In this document: positions 22,328-29,294 of the stretch, in pieces
Position numbering within the stretch: the first letter of the stretch is position 1
How the letters are laid out: every line of letters starts with the position of its first letter
Origin: a candidate division WWE3 bacterium
Lineage (GTDB): Bacteria > Patescibacteriota > WWE3 > JAUXAW01
NCBI GenBank assembly: GCA_030619715.1
Contig: JAUXAW010000008.1
Coordinates: 1 to 33,993, forward strand
Reading direction: 5' to 3'
DNA length: 33,993 nucleotides
The notes under the pieces: generated by a model
Seen by the model: the letters and a program-made list of their open reading frames with translations, nothing else
Told to the model about the DNA's origin: nothing
The model's database searches: none
Position numbers and translations under genes: made by a program

Positions 22328-22498
22328 ATGAGCGCACGGTGCACATGCAAAACAAAGCGAACGAACTGCCCCGCTTGTAAGGGTAAAGGTGCGCACCTTC
22401 GCAAGAGAGGCAAACCATGCCCCAACCCCAAGTGCCGTAAGGGAAAGGTGATCACGCGCACCCCGAACCCCAGCTGCCCGAGACATAAGGGTAAGTAG
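22328..22498 (+). CDS. 56-residue DnaJ-type zinc-finger-like protein
   Basis: The product is small, very basic and cysteine-rich: Cys at 5, 7, 14, 17, 31, 36 and 50. CPACKGKG (14-21) is an exact match to the DnaJ CxxCxGxG motif. CPNPKCRKGKV (31-41) is a looser second half with a longer knuckle. It ends PSCPRHKGK. A zinc-binding role is inferred from these motifs. The ATG at 22328 is used because AAAGGGG lies 7 nt upstream. The gene is convergent with dnaJ, whose product lacks exactly this type of zinc domain. A long hairpin lies between their ends. Confidence 0.65.
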   Translation: MSARCTCKTKRTNCPACKGKGAHLRKRGKPCPNPKCRKGKVITRTPNPSCPRHKGK

Positions 22499-22505
22499 GG
22501 GCGGA

Positions 22506-22560
22506 GAGCACCGAAGGAAGGGTAGGGCTCAACCCCTCGTTTTACCCGCCTTCGGTGCTC
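22506..22560. terminator. Hairpin between the zinc-finger gene and dnaJ
   Basis: A perfect 12-bp stem GAGCACCGAAGG (22506-22517) with CCTTCGGTGCTC (22549-22560). The loop can form GGGTA/TACCC. No T run follows on either strand, so it may be a bidirectional attenuating or protective structure rather than a classical terminator. Confidence 0.5.
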
Positions 22561-22587
22561 ACCAAAAAGTCAATCCACGATCGTAAA

Positions 22588-23514
22588 TTAACCTCCCAAG
22601 TTTTGAAATTCTTTCAGCAACCTCTTTTGTTCCCGGGAAAGTTTTTTGGGGACATTGACGCGGACACGAACATACTGGTCACCTCGTCCGCGGCCGCGAA
22701 GGTGGGGAACGCCTTTGCCGCGTAATCTAAACTGCGTTCCCGACTGAGTCCCGGCGGGAATCTTTAACTTAATAAACTCGTAATCCAGACCAGCTTGCCC
22801 CGAGCGAACGCGAGGGGTTTCGATTTCGATTGTGTCCCCCAGCGCCGCCTGGACAAAACTGATTTCTTTCAAAATATAGATGTCATCACCTATTCGAGTG
22901 AAGGTCGGGTGTGGTTTGATTCTGATAGTTAAATAGAGATCTCCCGAAGGCAGACCTTGGGGCCCTTCTTCCCCCTCACCTCTAAATTTGATCTCGGCTC
23001 CGTCGCGAATGCCAGACGGAATTTTGACCTTTAATTTCTTGCCGTTCAAAACTACTTCCTGGGTCAGACCGCAAACGGCATCCATAAAATCTATTGTCAC
23101 AGAATAGTAGAGATTATGACCCCGGCGCGGGCGGCGACCAAAGCCGCGGAAGCCAAAGACCTGCTCGAAAATGTTGAAGGGGTCGGAAAAATCTCCGAAG
23201 TCAAAATCAAACGGCACGCCGGTGGTGGTGTAGGTGTAAGTGAATGGACCCCACCGGCCGGACTGCGCTCCCATTCCTCCAAATCCTGCATCTTGACTAA
23301 AAGCGGCATGGCCAAACTGGTCGTAGGCCGCCCGCTTTTTCGAATCCGAAAGAACCTGATAGGCCTCGTTGATTTCCTTAAACCTCTCGTCGGCCCCATC
23401 GGTTTTGTCCACATCGGGATGATGTTTTTTCGCCAACCGCTTGTAAGCCCTCTTGATCTCCGCTTCAGAAGCGTTTTTGTTGGCACCTAAAATTTCGTAA
23501 TAATCCTTCGCCAT
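22588..23514 (-). CDS. dnaJ: DnaJ/CbpA-type co-chaperone without zinc finger
   Basis: The product has 308 residues. The J domain carries the HPD motif (KKHHPDVDK) near residue 34. A Gly/Phe-rich region follows (FGGMGAQSG, DFDFGDFSDPFNIFEQVFGF). Then come the two C-terminal substrate-binding domains (VTIDFMDAVCGLTQEVVLNG, KVKIPSGIRDGAEIKFRGEG, LRGKGVPHLRGRGRGDQYV). The four CxxCxGxG motifs of classical DnaJ are absent, so it is a type B (CbpA-like) J protein. It stimulates DnaK ATPase. It is separated from hrcA-grpE-dnaK and lacks a visible CIRCE. A TAGAAT box is 10 nt before the ATG. Confidence 0.92.
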   Translation of the reverse strand: MAKDYYEILGANKNASEAEIKRAYKRLAKKHHPDVDKTDGADERFKEINEAYQVLSDSKKRAAYDQFGHAAFSQDAGFGGMGAQSGRWGPFTYTYTTTGVPFDFDFGDFSDPFNIFEQVFGFRGFGRRPRRGHNLYYSVTIDFMDAVCGLTQEVVLNGKKLKVKIPSGIRDGAEIKFRGEGEEGPQGLPSGDLYLTIRIKPHPTFTRIGDDIYILKEISFVQAALGDTIEIETPRVRSGQAGLDYEFIKLKIPAGTQSGTQFRLRGKGVPHLRGRGRGDQYVRVRVNVPKKLSREQKRLLKEFQNLGG

Positions 23515-23524
23515 CGCAAACCCT

Positions 23525-23530
23525 ATTCTA
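23525..23530 (-). promoter_or_regulatory. -10 box before dnaJ
   Basis: TAGAAT on the minus strand, 10 nt before the ATG at 23514, next to the terminator of the upstream gene. No good -35 is seen. Confidence 0.35.
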
Positions 23531-23534
23531 CAAC

Positions 23535-23588
23535 AAAAAAGCGGCGGTTTGGGAAACCTTTAAAGTTCAAGGTCTCACACAAACCGCC
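23535..23588 (-). terminator. Terminator of the 23615-24110 unit
   Basis: A 9-bp stem GGCGGTTTG/CAAACCGCC (23543-23551 and 23580-23588). On the minus strand it is followed by GC and TTTTTT. This is a classical intrinsic terminator, although its loop is long (28 nt). Confidence 0.8.
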
Positions 23589-23614
23589 CTGAGGTAAGAG
23601 TAGCTCACTACTAC

Positions 23615-23905
23615 TTAACCTGGTTCGGCTCTTGCTTCCTCCAGCGCCTCCCATAGTGCTTCGGTGTTAAGTAGAGCCCACTCGTGGCTACGGCAAAAAC
23701 CACGAACATGCCCTGCGCCTTCGTGATCAAGGGACCATTTTGCTGGATACAGTTCTCTCTTGCCCCAATCATGTCTGTGTCCCAGAACTTCGCCAGAGTC
23801 TTTCACCCGAAGGAGAAACCATGACGATGCTTCTTCCTTTTCTCCCTCCTGCACAAAGACTTCCACCTCAGTTCCGGGACCAGGGTGTTCAGTTATGATT
23901 TTCAT
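23615..23905 (-). CDS. Hypothetical 96-residue protein
   Basis: No family is recognised. The protein is mostly beta-strand-like in its first half (MKIITEHPGPGTEVEVFVQE, SSWFLLRVKDSGEVLGHRHD), has several His and Trp, and ends in an acidic helix (NTEALWEALEEARAE). There is no signal peptide or membrane segment. AAAGGAG lies 4 nt before the ATG, a strong site. It follows a 42-codon membrane-protein gene by 76 nt on the same strand and the pair shares the terminator at 23535-23588, so a two-gene unit is likely. Confidence 0.65.
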   Translation of the reverse strand: MKIITEHPGPGTEVEVFVQEGEKEEASSWFLLRVKDSGEVLGHRHDWGKRELYPAKWSLDHEGAGHVRGFCRSHEWALLNTEALWEALEEARAEPG

Positions 23906-23981
23906 TTTCTCCTTTCCCCCTGATAGTTTTGCCGCCGCTGGCGAAGTTTTGGCCAGGCAGCGATTACCCCATCAACGCATT

Positions 23982-24110
23982 CTACAAATTCATACCGACC
24001 CAGTAAAACACACACAGGCCGGCGAAGAGTATCGTTGCGATGAGGGTCGCGAAGAGCAAGACCTTAATGATGGTCTTCAAACTCTCCCAAAAAATCTTCA
24101 AAGTCTCCAT
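23982..24110 (-). CDS. 42-residue single-pass membrane microprotein
   Basis: This short gene starts with ATG at 24110, preceded by AAAGGAG about 9 nt upstream, and ends TAG at 23982. The peptide begins METLKIFWESLKTIIKVLLF and continues with a hydrophobic run (ATLIATILFAGLCVFYWVGM), forming one membrane helix from about residue 13 to 39 with a short amphipathic start. It lies 3' to a consensus promoter with a 65-nt leader and 5' to the 96-residue gene. It is too short for homology calls. Coding potential rests on the promoter, Shine-Dalgarno and hydrophobic pattern. Confidence 0.55.
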   Translation of the reverse strand: METLKIFWESLKTIIKVLLFATLIATILFAGLCVFYWVGMNL

Positions 24111-24176
24111 TACGATCTGCTCCTTTCTTCTAAGGAATCTTATGCGGAAACGCTTTCCGCAAGCCAGATTGAGGAT

Positions 24177-24205
24177 ATTTTACCAAAATTTCTACCTTTT
24201 GTCAA
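24177..24205 (-). promoter_or_regulatory. Promoter of the microprotein/96-residue unit
   Basis: Perfect -35 TTGACA (24200-24205), 17 nt, -10 TAAAAT (24177-24182) preceded by TGG, minus strand. The leader holds a GCGGAAA/TTTCCGC hairpin (24144-24160). Repeat copy R1 abuts the -35. Confidence 0.75.
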
Positions 24206-24206
24206 A

Positions 24207-24232
24207 TAGGAAATGCTCTGGGGATTTTGGGG
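24207..24232. repeat. Upstream repeat R1 of the cassette array
   Basis: TAGGAAATGCTCTGGGGATT and the following TTGGGGGG. It is one of four copies of a GGAAATACTCTGGGG/ATTTTGGGG element found immediately 5' of minus-strand promoters (others at 24967, 25487 and 25997). Confidence 0.8.
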
Positions 24233-24234
24233 GG

Positions 24235-24280
24235 AAAGAAAAAGGTTCCTGCAAAGACCGAAGTCTTTCGCAAGAACCTT
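24235..24280 (-). terminator. Terminator of the 24303-24860 gene
   Basis: A long hairpin with arms AAGGTTC..TGC and GCA..GAACCTT extended by AAAGAC/GTCTTT around a tight loop (24242-24280). On the minus strand it is followed by TTTCTTTC. Confidence 0.8.
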
Positions 24281-24302
24281 CTACGCTCCGCGGACGGGTC
24301 AC

Positions 24303-24860
24303 TTAACGAACTCTAGCGTGGCATTCTGGTGTAGCCAGCAACCAAAAGCCTGCAAGGACTACCGGGATAGAAGCGAGCACGAACGCCCTCTCGATTCCTG
24401 TAGCCCCAACTACCGCTACCCAAAGAACGGCAAGGATGCAAAGGGCGGTGCCAAGGTAGAACGGCGACACCCAAGCTAACCACTTCCACTGCGCCCGTCG
24501 GGCCCGGTCGGACCAGTTGACTCTGGGTCGCTGTCCTTTGAGCGCCTCGTAAACCACAGTGAGAGTCTCAATCATCACCTGATGGATCGGCTCCCACTCA
24601 AAGGCGGGGTACTTGATGAGGGTAATTTGGCGCTTGGAGATTTGAACCTTCGAAAGACCGAGCTCGTGACATTTCTGCGCCAAGGCCCTAACGAAAGAAG
24701 TCGCCTTCACCTGATCTGCCCACCTCCAACCCTCACGAAGGACTACTTCGACGCTGATCCGTCTTCCGAACCCTCCCACCGCTACATCAAACCTGGTGTG
24801 GTAGTACCGGATATCATCCTCCGGCTGGTCAACCAAAACTACATTTTTTTGGGGTTCCAT
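24303..24860 (-). CDS. Hypothetical protein with two C-terminal membrane helices
   Basis: The product has 185 residues. Residues 1-110 form a soluble alpha/beta part (KNVVLVDQPEDDIRYYHTRF, RISVEVVLREGWRW, KVQISKRQITLIKYPAFEWE). Then comes a basic patch (RPRVNWSDRARRAQWKW) and two hydrophobic helices at about 131-152 and 156-176. The C-terminus is short and basic. This suggests a tail-anchored hairpin in the membrane with the basic patch facing the cytoplasm. No family is recognised. AAAGGAGAGAAAGG precedes the ATG. It is a single-gene unit with its own promoter, terminator and upstream repeat R2. Confidence 0.68.
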   Translation of the reverse strand: MEPQKNVVLVDQPEDDIRYYHTRFDVAVGGFGRRISVEVVLREGWRWADQVKATSFVRALAQKCHELGLSKVQISKRQITLIKYPAFEWEPIHQVMIETLTVVYEALKGQRPRVNWSDRARRAQWKWLAWVSPFYLGTALCILAVLWVAVVGATGIERAFVLASIPVVLAGFWLLATPECHARVR

Positions 24861-24932
24861 CCTTTCTCTCCTTTCTTTCTCTCTTTCTTTCTAGACCCAA
24901 CACGAACACCCGTCCGCTAAAGCTGTATCCCC

Positions 24933-24961
24933 AATCTAACACAAATAGATTTGTTTGTCAA
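24933..24961 (-). promoter_or_regulatory. Promoter of the 24303-24860 gene, with operator-like palindrome
   Basis: -35 TTGACA (24956-24961), 17 nt, -10 TAGATT (24933-24938) preceded by TGT, minus strand. The spacer contains the inverted repeat ACAAAT-CT-ATTTGT, a possible repressor site. Confidence 0.7.
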
Positions 24962-24966
24962 ATAAT

Positions 24967-24994
24967 AAATACTCTGGGGATTTTGGGGTTGGGG
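24967..24994. repeat. Upstream repeat R2 of the cassette array
   Basis: AAATACTCTGGGGATTTTGG followed by GGTTGGGG, lying 5 bp beyond the -35 of the 24303-24860 promoter and 12 bp after the stop of the NUDIX gene. Confidence 0.85.
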
Positions 24995-25005
24995 CAAAAC
25001 TGTAG

Positions 25006-25446
25006 CTAATCAGAATCTAGAAAGAAAGTGATCGCTTTCCGTGAATAGAGAGTCAAATCGAAGTCAAGCACTTCTTTTGAATCAACCCACTTATACTCAA
25101 AATGTTCCGCAGAAAGTTTAACCCGACCCGACACCACCCTCGCCTCATAAGTTAATCCCACATGAAGCATTCCCGGGTATTTGTGAGGCACACCATCTTT
25201 GATAGGAGGGTTTATTCCCGTTTCGGAATAAGTTTTGGGAGAAGTAATTTTGACCAACAGGCCAGTCTCCTCAAGAGCCTCTTTCTCGGCTGCACTGCTG
25301 AGGTCCTGGCCGGTTTCGACCTTACCTCCGGGTAACTCCCACTCTCCGGGATTAGACCTTTCCTCTTTCGCTCGGCGAAGCAGTAATATCTTACCGTCTT
25401 TTTTGATAAAGCACCTAACAACAATAAGCACCTTTGGAAAGTCCAT
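25006..25446 (-). CDS. NUDIX hydrolase
   Basis: The product has 146 residues. It hydrolyses a nucleoside diphosphate linked to another moiety; the substrate cannot be told. The fold start VLIVVRCFIKKDGKILLLRR and the box GGKVETGQDLSSAAEKEALE followed by ETG are clear. Against the NUDIX signature, Gln replaces the first Glu after GX5 and Lys replaces the Arg of REUXEE, while the catalytic EALEE block is kept. The WELPGGKVE context resembles MutT-like and 8-oxo-dGTPase families. The -10 TAAAAT is 9 nt before the ATG, with no Shine-Dalgarno. There is no hairpin terminator: the gene runs straight into repeat R2. Confidence 0.9.
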   Translation of the reverse strand: MDFPKVLIVVRCFIKKDGKILLLRRAKEERSNPGEWELPGGKVETGQDLSSAAEKEALEETGLLVKITSPKTYSETGINPPIKDGVPHKYPGMLHVGLTYEARVVSGRVKLSAEHFEYKWVDSKEVLDFDLTLYSRKAITFFLDSD

Positions 25447-25455
25447 ACCATTTAT

Positions 25456-25483
25456 ATTTTAACAGCTAGGAACATTTTTTCAA
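25456..25483 (-). promoter_or_regulatory. Promoter of the NUDIX gene
   Basis: -35 TTGAAA (25478-25483), 16 nt, -10 TAAAAT (25456-25461), minus strand. The ATG is 9 nt from the -10, so the message is almost leaderless. Confidence 0.5.
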
Positions 25484-25486
25484 GCA

Positions 25487-25509
25487 GGAAATACTCTGGG
25501 GATTTTGGG
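25487..25509. repeat. Upstream repeat R3 of the cassette array
   Basis: GGAAATACTCTGGGGATTTT plus GGG, 3 bp beyond the -35 of the NUDIX promoter. It is identical to R4 over these 23 bp. Confidence 0.85.
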
Positions 25510-25510
25510 C

Positions 25511-25547
25511 AAAAGAAAAAGAGCCTATGGATTGTTCACCCATAGGC
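25511..25547 (-). terminator. Terminator of the 25569-25889 gene
   Basis: A perfect 8-bp stem GCCTATGG/CCATAGGC (25523-25530 and 25540-25547). On the minus strand it is followed by TCTTTTTCTTTT. Confidence 0.85.
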
Positions 25548-25568
25548 CCTTCGGCCGACGCAGAAGGT

Positions 25569-25889
25569 TCAGAAGACGAAGAGGTTGAGAACGAGCGTCA
25601 CGATCAGTGGGTAGTACCACCGAAGACTTTCTATCGGCGGGGGGAATAGTAGCAACACCCCACAAAGCACGCACACCCCTATGTTGACGACGGCCACCAT
25701 CGGCTGGTTGATCGTCTCAATCCCAGCGAAGAAGGCGTTTACCGCCAAATAGGCGAGCGGCGTAACCCACTCCTCGATCCCAAACACCACCCCCTTACCT
25801 TTCTTACCTTTGTAAGCGGCAATCGCCGTGAGCACAAGCGCGCACAGCATTACCAACAGCGCCCACCCATTCCCTATGATCTGTTCCAC
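25569..25889 (-). CDS. Small polytopic membrane protein
   Basis: The product has 106 residues with a GTG start. GGAGGAGGG lies 5 nt upstream. Four hydrophobic segments are visible at about 6-26, 42-60, 63-83 and 89-106, split by a KGKKGKG basic loop after the first. The last strand ends at the C-terminus (LIVTLVLNLFVF). It resembles phage-type or secretion accessory small membrane proteins only in general shape; no family is assigned. It is a single-gene unit in the cassette array, with terminator, promoter and repeat R4. Confidence 0.65.
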   Translation of the reverse strand: MEQIIGNGWALLVMLCALVLTAIAAYKGKKGKGVVFGIEEWVTPLAYLAVNAFFAGIETINQPMVAVVNIGVCVLCGVLLLFPPPIESLRWYYPLIVTLVLNLFVF

Positions 25890-25955
25890 GTTTTCCCTCC
25901 TCCTTCTTCAGGTTTTTAAGAAGACTACCAACTAACCCAAATCTCCTTCATCCAA

Positions 25956-25985
25956 ACTATAACACTAATAAATCTTGGGTGTCAA
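25956..25985 (-). promoter_or_regulatory. Promoter of the 25569-25889 gene
   Basis: Perfect -35 TTGACA (25980-25985), 18 nt, -10 TATAGT (25956-25961) preceded by TGT when read with the -10, minus strand. Confidence 0.7.
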
Positions 25986-25996
25986 ATTGAGCGAGC

Positions 25997-26026
25997 GGAA
26001 ATACTCTGGGGATTTTGGGGTTGGGG
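25997..26026. repeat. Upstream repeat R4 of the cassette array
   Basis: GGAAATACTCTGGGGATTTT then GGGGTTGGGG, 11 bp beyond the -35. It shares the GGTTGGGG extension with R2. Confidence 0.85.
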
Positions 26027-26065
26027 ATTCATCCACCCAGGCCTATGTGACATAATACAGAAACT

Positions 26066-26791
26066 ATGATACAGAGAACATCTTTATCAAAAATGATTAA
26101 ATCTTTTAAACCAGAGGTTTTTTCTTGGTATATTCCAATTTGCTCCCTCTTAGTTGCAGCGATCCTTATTTTTGGTATCTTAGTTTGGTGCTTTTCGTAC
26201 TCAGACAGACACGCGTGGATCGAGAATTTTATTTCATTCATAACACTTATTTTCGCTATGGTGGTAGGGTATTATGCCTTCGAAGAGTTCAGAATTACTA
26301 GGATAGATAGATATAAAAAAGAGGCAGACGAATATTTAAACGGCCTAAAGTTTGAAGAGGCCAAACGGGTTTTTGAGAGCGCCTACAGCCTAGGAGCTAG
26401 GGATAAGTCAATGCTATTAAACTTCTCTGAGTTATGTTCAACACTTGGAGATTTCGGAAAAGCAAGGAAAATAGCTAAGGAAGCAAATGGCCGAGGCGAT
26501 TCATATAGAGATGAGGTGTGTTATCACTACCTCATTATATTAAGCTACCTTGGTGAGAAGAGGATTGATAAAGCTGGAAATGAAATTAAGTCGCTGTTTG
26601 AGATTTCTAAAGGCAAGCCCGTAATGGATATGCGTTGGAGCTTGAAACAAGTTGAGAAAGAAATGATTCCATCAATGGACGGAAAGGCAAAGAAGATATT
26701 TGGAATAATGAAAGATCTCCTAGAAGGAAATATCTCTCCTGCGGATTTTGAACAACGAATGAGGGGAATAAGTTGGTTGGATTTGATTTAA
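26066..26791 (+). CDS. Two-helix membrane protein with TPR-like cytoplasmic domain
   Basis: The product has 241 residues. Membrane helices lie at about 20-43 (FSWYIPICSLLVAAILIFGI) and 53-72 (FISFITLIFAMVVGYYAF). From residue 84 on there is a helical-repeat region (YLNGLKFEEAKRVFESAYSL, MLLNFSELCSTLGDFGKARK, YHYLIILSYLGEKRIDKAGN), a TPR-like pattern that suggests protein binding. The codons are visibly more AT-rich than in the surrounding genes, hinting at a different origin. No Shine-Dalgarno precedes the ATG at 26066 (an ATG 27 nt later is an alternative). CATAAT lies 10 nt upstream, but its -35 is poor. Confidence 0.68.
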   Translation: MIQRTSLSKMIKSFKPEVFSWYIPICSLLVAAILIFGILVWCFSYSDRHAWIENFISFITLIFAMVVGYYAFEEFRITRIDRYKKEADEYLNGLKFEEAKRVFESAYSLGARDKSMLLNFSELCSTLGDFGKARKIAKEANGRGDSYRDEVCYHYLIILSYLGEKRIDKAGNEIKSLFEISKGKPVMDMRWSLKQVEKEMIPSMDGKAKKIFGIMKDLLEGNISPADFEQRMRGISWLDLI

Positions 26792-26890
26792 CCCCCCCCT
26801 TTATTTTTATTTCCCGAATTTTGATCCCCCGATTTTCTAATCTCTCCTCTTCATCCCATTGGCTTGCGTCAAAGTAAGAAGTAACTGGCT

Positions 26891-26914
26891 CCCTTCGACT
26901 ACGCTCGGGGCAGG
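26891..26914. repeat. Dispersed repeat CCCTTCGACTACGCTCGGGG
   Basis: It is followed by CAGG, in the gap after dnaK. It is related to the sequence inserted in the Clp gene at 4293-4312 (inverted form). The gap 26792-26930 holds no gene. Confidence 0.55.
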
Positions 26915-26930
26915 CAAGTAGGATACCTCT

Positions 26931-28850
26931 TTAAGAGACTACCTCCCCCTCCTTAACTTCGCCTTCGTCGCCGGGTTTTTTGTCTGGATCGGAATCGCCG
27001 GGTGGGGGAGGTTGGGGGCCGGACTGGGGACCTTGTGGGCCAGCTTGTGGTGAGCTTGCCGAACCATACATCGCTTGACCGACTTTTTGTAAGGACTGGC
27101 TCAGGTCTTCGGTTTTTTGTTTGAGTTCCTCGGTGGAAGCGGTGGCGAGGACGGAGCGCAGGGCTTTGACTTTTTCTTCGACCTCTTTTTTCAAATCGGC
27201 CGAGACTTTGTCGCCGGCATCCTTCAAAGTTTTTTCAGCGGTGTAGCAGAGTGTGTCGGCAATGTTTCTTGCTTCGACCTGCTCTTTCTTCTTGAGGTCC
27301 TCCGCGGCGTGGGCCTCGGCATCACGGGTCATTTTTTCAACCTCATCTTTGGCCAATCCCGTCGAACCGGTAATCGTAATTTTCTGCTCTTTGCTGGTTG
27401 CCTTATCCTTGGCGGCGACATTTAAAATTCCGTTGGCGTCAATGTCAAACTTAACCTCAACTTGGGGAACTCCCCGGGGCGACGGGGGAATTCCTCCGAG
27501 AATAAACCGACCCAAAGACTTGTTGTCCGCCGCCATCTCCCGTTCACCTTGTAAAACATTGACCTCAACGCTGGTCTGATTGTCCGCCGCGGTGGAAAAA
27601 ATTTGCGTTTTGGAGGTGGGAATCGTCGTGTTGCGCTCGATCAAAGGCGTGCGAATCCCACCGAGAGTTTCGATTCCCAGAGTCAAGGGGGTAACATCCA
27701 AAAGCAAAACGTCTTTGACCTCGCCGCCGAGAACTCCGGCCTGAATTGCGGCTCCGACGGCAACGACCTCATCGGGATTAACCCCTTTGTGCGGCTCGCG
27801 GCCAAAGAAATTTTTAACCGTCTCGACAATCTTGGGCATCCTTGTTTGCCCCCCGACCAAAATCACCTGTTCGATTTCCGACGCTTTAAAGCCGGCGTCT
27901 TTCAACGCCAACTCACAGGGTTTAATCGTCTTTTGAATCAGGTCGTCAACCAGCTGTTCCAGTTTGGCCCGAGTCAGGGTCATTACCAAATGTTTGGGAC
28001 CGGCGGCATCGGCGGTAATGTAGGGAATATTAATTTCGGTTTCCTGCTTGGTCGAAAGTTCGACCTTGGCCTTCTCCGCCGCATCGCGCAGCCGCTGGAG
28101 GGCCTGACGGTCTTGTCTTAAATCAATCCCCTGCTCCTTCTTGAACTCGTCGGCGAGATAATCAATTACTTTCTGGTCAAAATCATCGCCGCCAAGATGG
28201 GTATCACCGGTGGTTGACTTGACCTCGAAAACCCCGTCGCCAATTTCAAGAATGGAAATATCAAAAGTTCCCCCACCCAAGTCATAAACCGCAATCTGTT
28301 CGTTCTGCTTCTTGTCCAAACCGTAAGCAAGAGAGGAAGCGGTTGGCTCGTTGATGATCCGCAAAACTTCCAAACCGGCAATCTCTCCCGCCTGTTTGGT
28401 CGCTTGTCTTTGTGAATCGTCAAAATAGGCGGGAACGGTAATCACCGCCTGCGTCACTCTCTCGTTTAAAAACGCCTCGGCGTCGGCCCTGCACTTCTGA
28501 AGAATTTTGGCGGAAATTTCCTGCGGGGTAAATTGACGGCTTTCAACCTCGACGACGACCATCCCGTCGCGGCCTTCTTTAATCTCATAGGGCAGCCACT
28601 TAATGTCTTGCTGAACCGAAGGATCGGAAAACCTCCGCCCCATCAGCCGCTTGATACTAAAAATGGTGTTTTTGGGATTGACCAACTGCTGCCGCTTGGC
28701 GACTCGACCAACGAGATTCTTGATCGGATCCACGACCGAAGGAATCAAATTCTCCCCTTCGGCCGAATGAATAATTTTCGGCTGACCGCCTTCCATCACG
28801 GCGACAGCGCTGTTTGTAGTACCGAGGTCTATTCCAATAATTTTAGGCAT
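26931..28850 (-). CDS. dnaK: Chaperone protein DnaK (Hsp70)
   Basis: The product has 639 residues, the normal length. The nucleotide-binding domain starts [19 protein letters not shown] and includes [36 protein letters not shown] and [28 protein letters not shown] linker leads to the substrate domain. The tail is Pro/Gly/Gln-rich and ends in an acidic [11 protein letters not shown]-like stretch. It folds and refolds client proteins with DnaJ and GrpE. It is the third gene of hrcA-grpE-dnaK, 2 nt after grpE, controlled by the CIRCE at 30024-30050. Confidence 0.98.
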   Translation of the reverse strand: MPKIIGIDLGTTNSAVAVMEGGQPKIIHSAEGENLIPSVVDPIKNLVGRVAKRQQLVNPKNTIFSIKRLMGRRFSDPSVQQDIKWLPYEIKEGRDGMVVVEVESRQFTPQEISAKILQKCRADAEAFLNERVTQAVITVPAYFDDSQRQATKQAGEIAGLEVLRIINEPTASSLAYGLDKKQNEQIAVYDLGGGTFDISILEIGDGVFEVKSTTGDTHLGGDDFDQKVIDYLADEFKKEQGIDLRQDRQALQRLRDAAEKAKVELSTKQETEINIPYITADAAGPKHLVMTLTRAKLEQLVDDLIQKTIKPCELALKDAGFKASEIEQVILVGGQTRMPKIVETVKNFFGREPHKGVNPDEVVAVGAAIQAGVLGGEVKDVLLLDVTPLTLGIETLGGIRTPLIERNTTIPTSKTQIFSTAADNQTSVEVNVLQGEREMAADNKSLGRFILGGIPPSPRGVPQVEVKFDIDANGILNVAAKDKATSKEQKITITGSTGLAKDEVEKMTRDAEAHAAEDLKKKEQVEARNIADTLCYTAEKTLKDAGDKVSADLKKEVEEKVKALRSVLATASTEELKQKTEDLSQSLQKVGQAMYGSASSPQAGPQGPQSGPQPPPPGDSDPDKKPGDEGEVKEGEVVS

Positions 28851-28852
28851 GA

Positions 28853-29290
28853 TTACTTAACCCTGACCTGCGCTGGTCTCAAAACTTTCCCTTTCACTTT
28901 GTATCCTTTCCGCAAAATCTCTACTACTTTCTGTGCTTCCGTGCCCCCTTCAGTGTTTCCGTGTTGCAGGCCTTCCATCACTTCCGGATCAAACTTGCCT
29001 CCGACTTTAACCTTTATCTCCTCAACCCCCTCCGATTTTAAAACTTCTTTTAGATTTTTCAAGAGCAATCTCAAACCATCGTCGCCGCTGGTCTCGACCG
29101 CTTTTTCTAAATCGTCCAAAATTGGTAAAAGTTTGAGGATTAAAACGGAGTTGGCCAATTTGACAAACTCTTCCTGCTGTTCTCTGACCCGCCGCTCAAG
29201 GTTAATATAATCCGCCCGCGCCCGCTTATACTCCCCCTCCCAATCCTCTCTCGATTCTTTTTGATCCTCCTCCCGATCCCTCTTAATCAT
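28853..29290 (-). CDS. grpE: Nucleotide exchange factor GrpE
   Basis: The product has 145 residues from the ATG at 29290. Longer upstream starts would overlap hrcA and add a non-family stretch. It has a long N-terminal helix ([20 protein letters not shown]), a four-helix part with [12 protein letters not shown], and the beta domain [12 protein letters not shown] ... [17 protein letters not shown]. It releases ADP from DnaK. Near residue 113 the stretch [10 protein letters not shown] is encoded by degenerate TTCCGTG/CTGTG repeats (28928-28976), another repeat-derived insertion, in the loop of the beta domain. It lies 4 nt after the hrcA stop. Confidence 0.94.
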   Translation of the reverse strand: MIKRDREEDQKESREDWEGEYKRARADYINLERRVREQQEEFVKLANSVLILKLLPILDDLEKAVETSGDDGLRLLLKNLKEVLKSEGVEEIKVKVGGKFDPEVMEGLQHGNTEGGTEAQKVVEILRKGYKVKGKVLRPAQVRVK

Positions 29291-29294
29291 ATTC

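Noticed and set aside
24207-26026. Integron attC array
   Set aside because: The shared repeat is not an inverted-repeat recombination site of attC type and no integron integrase is in the window.
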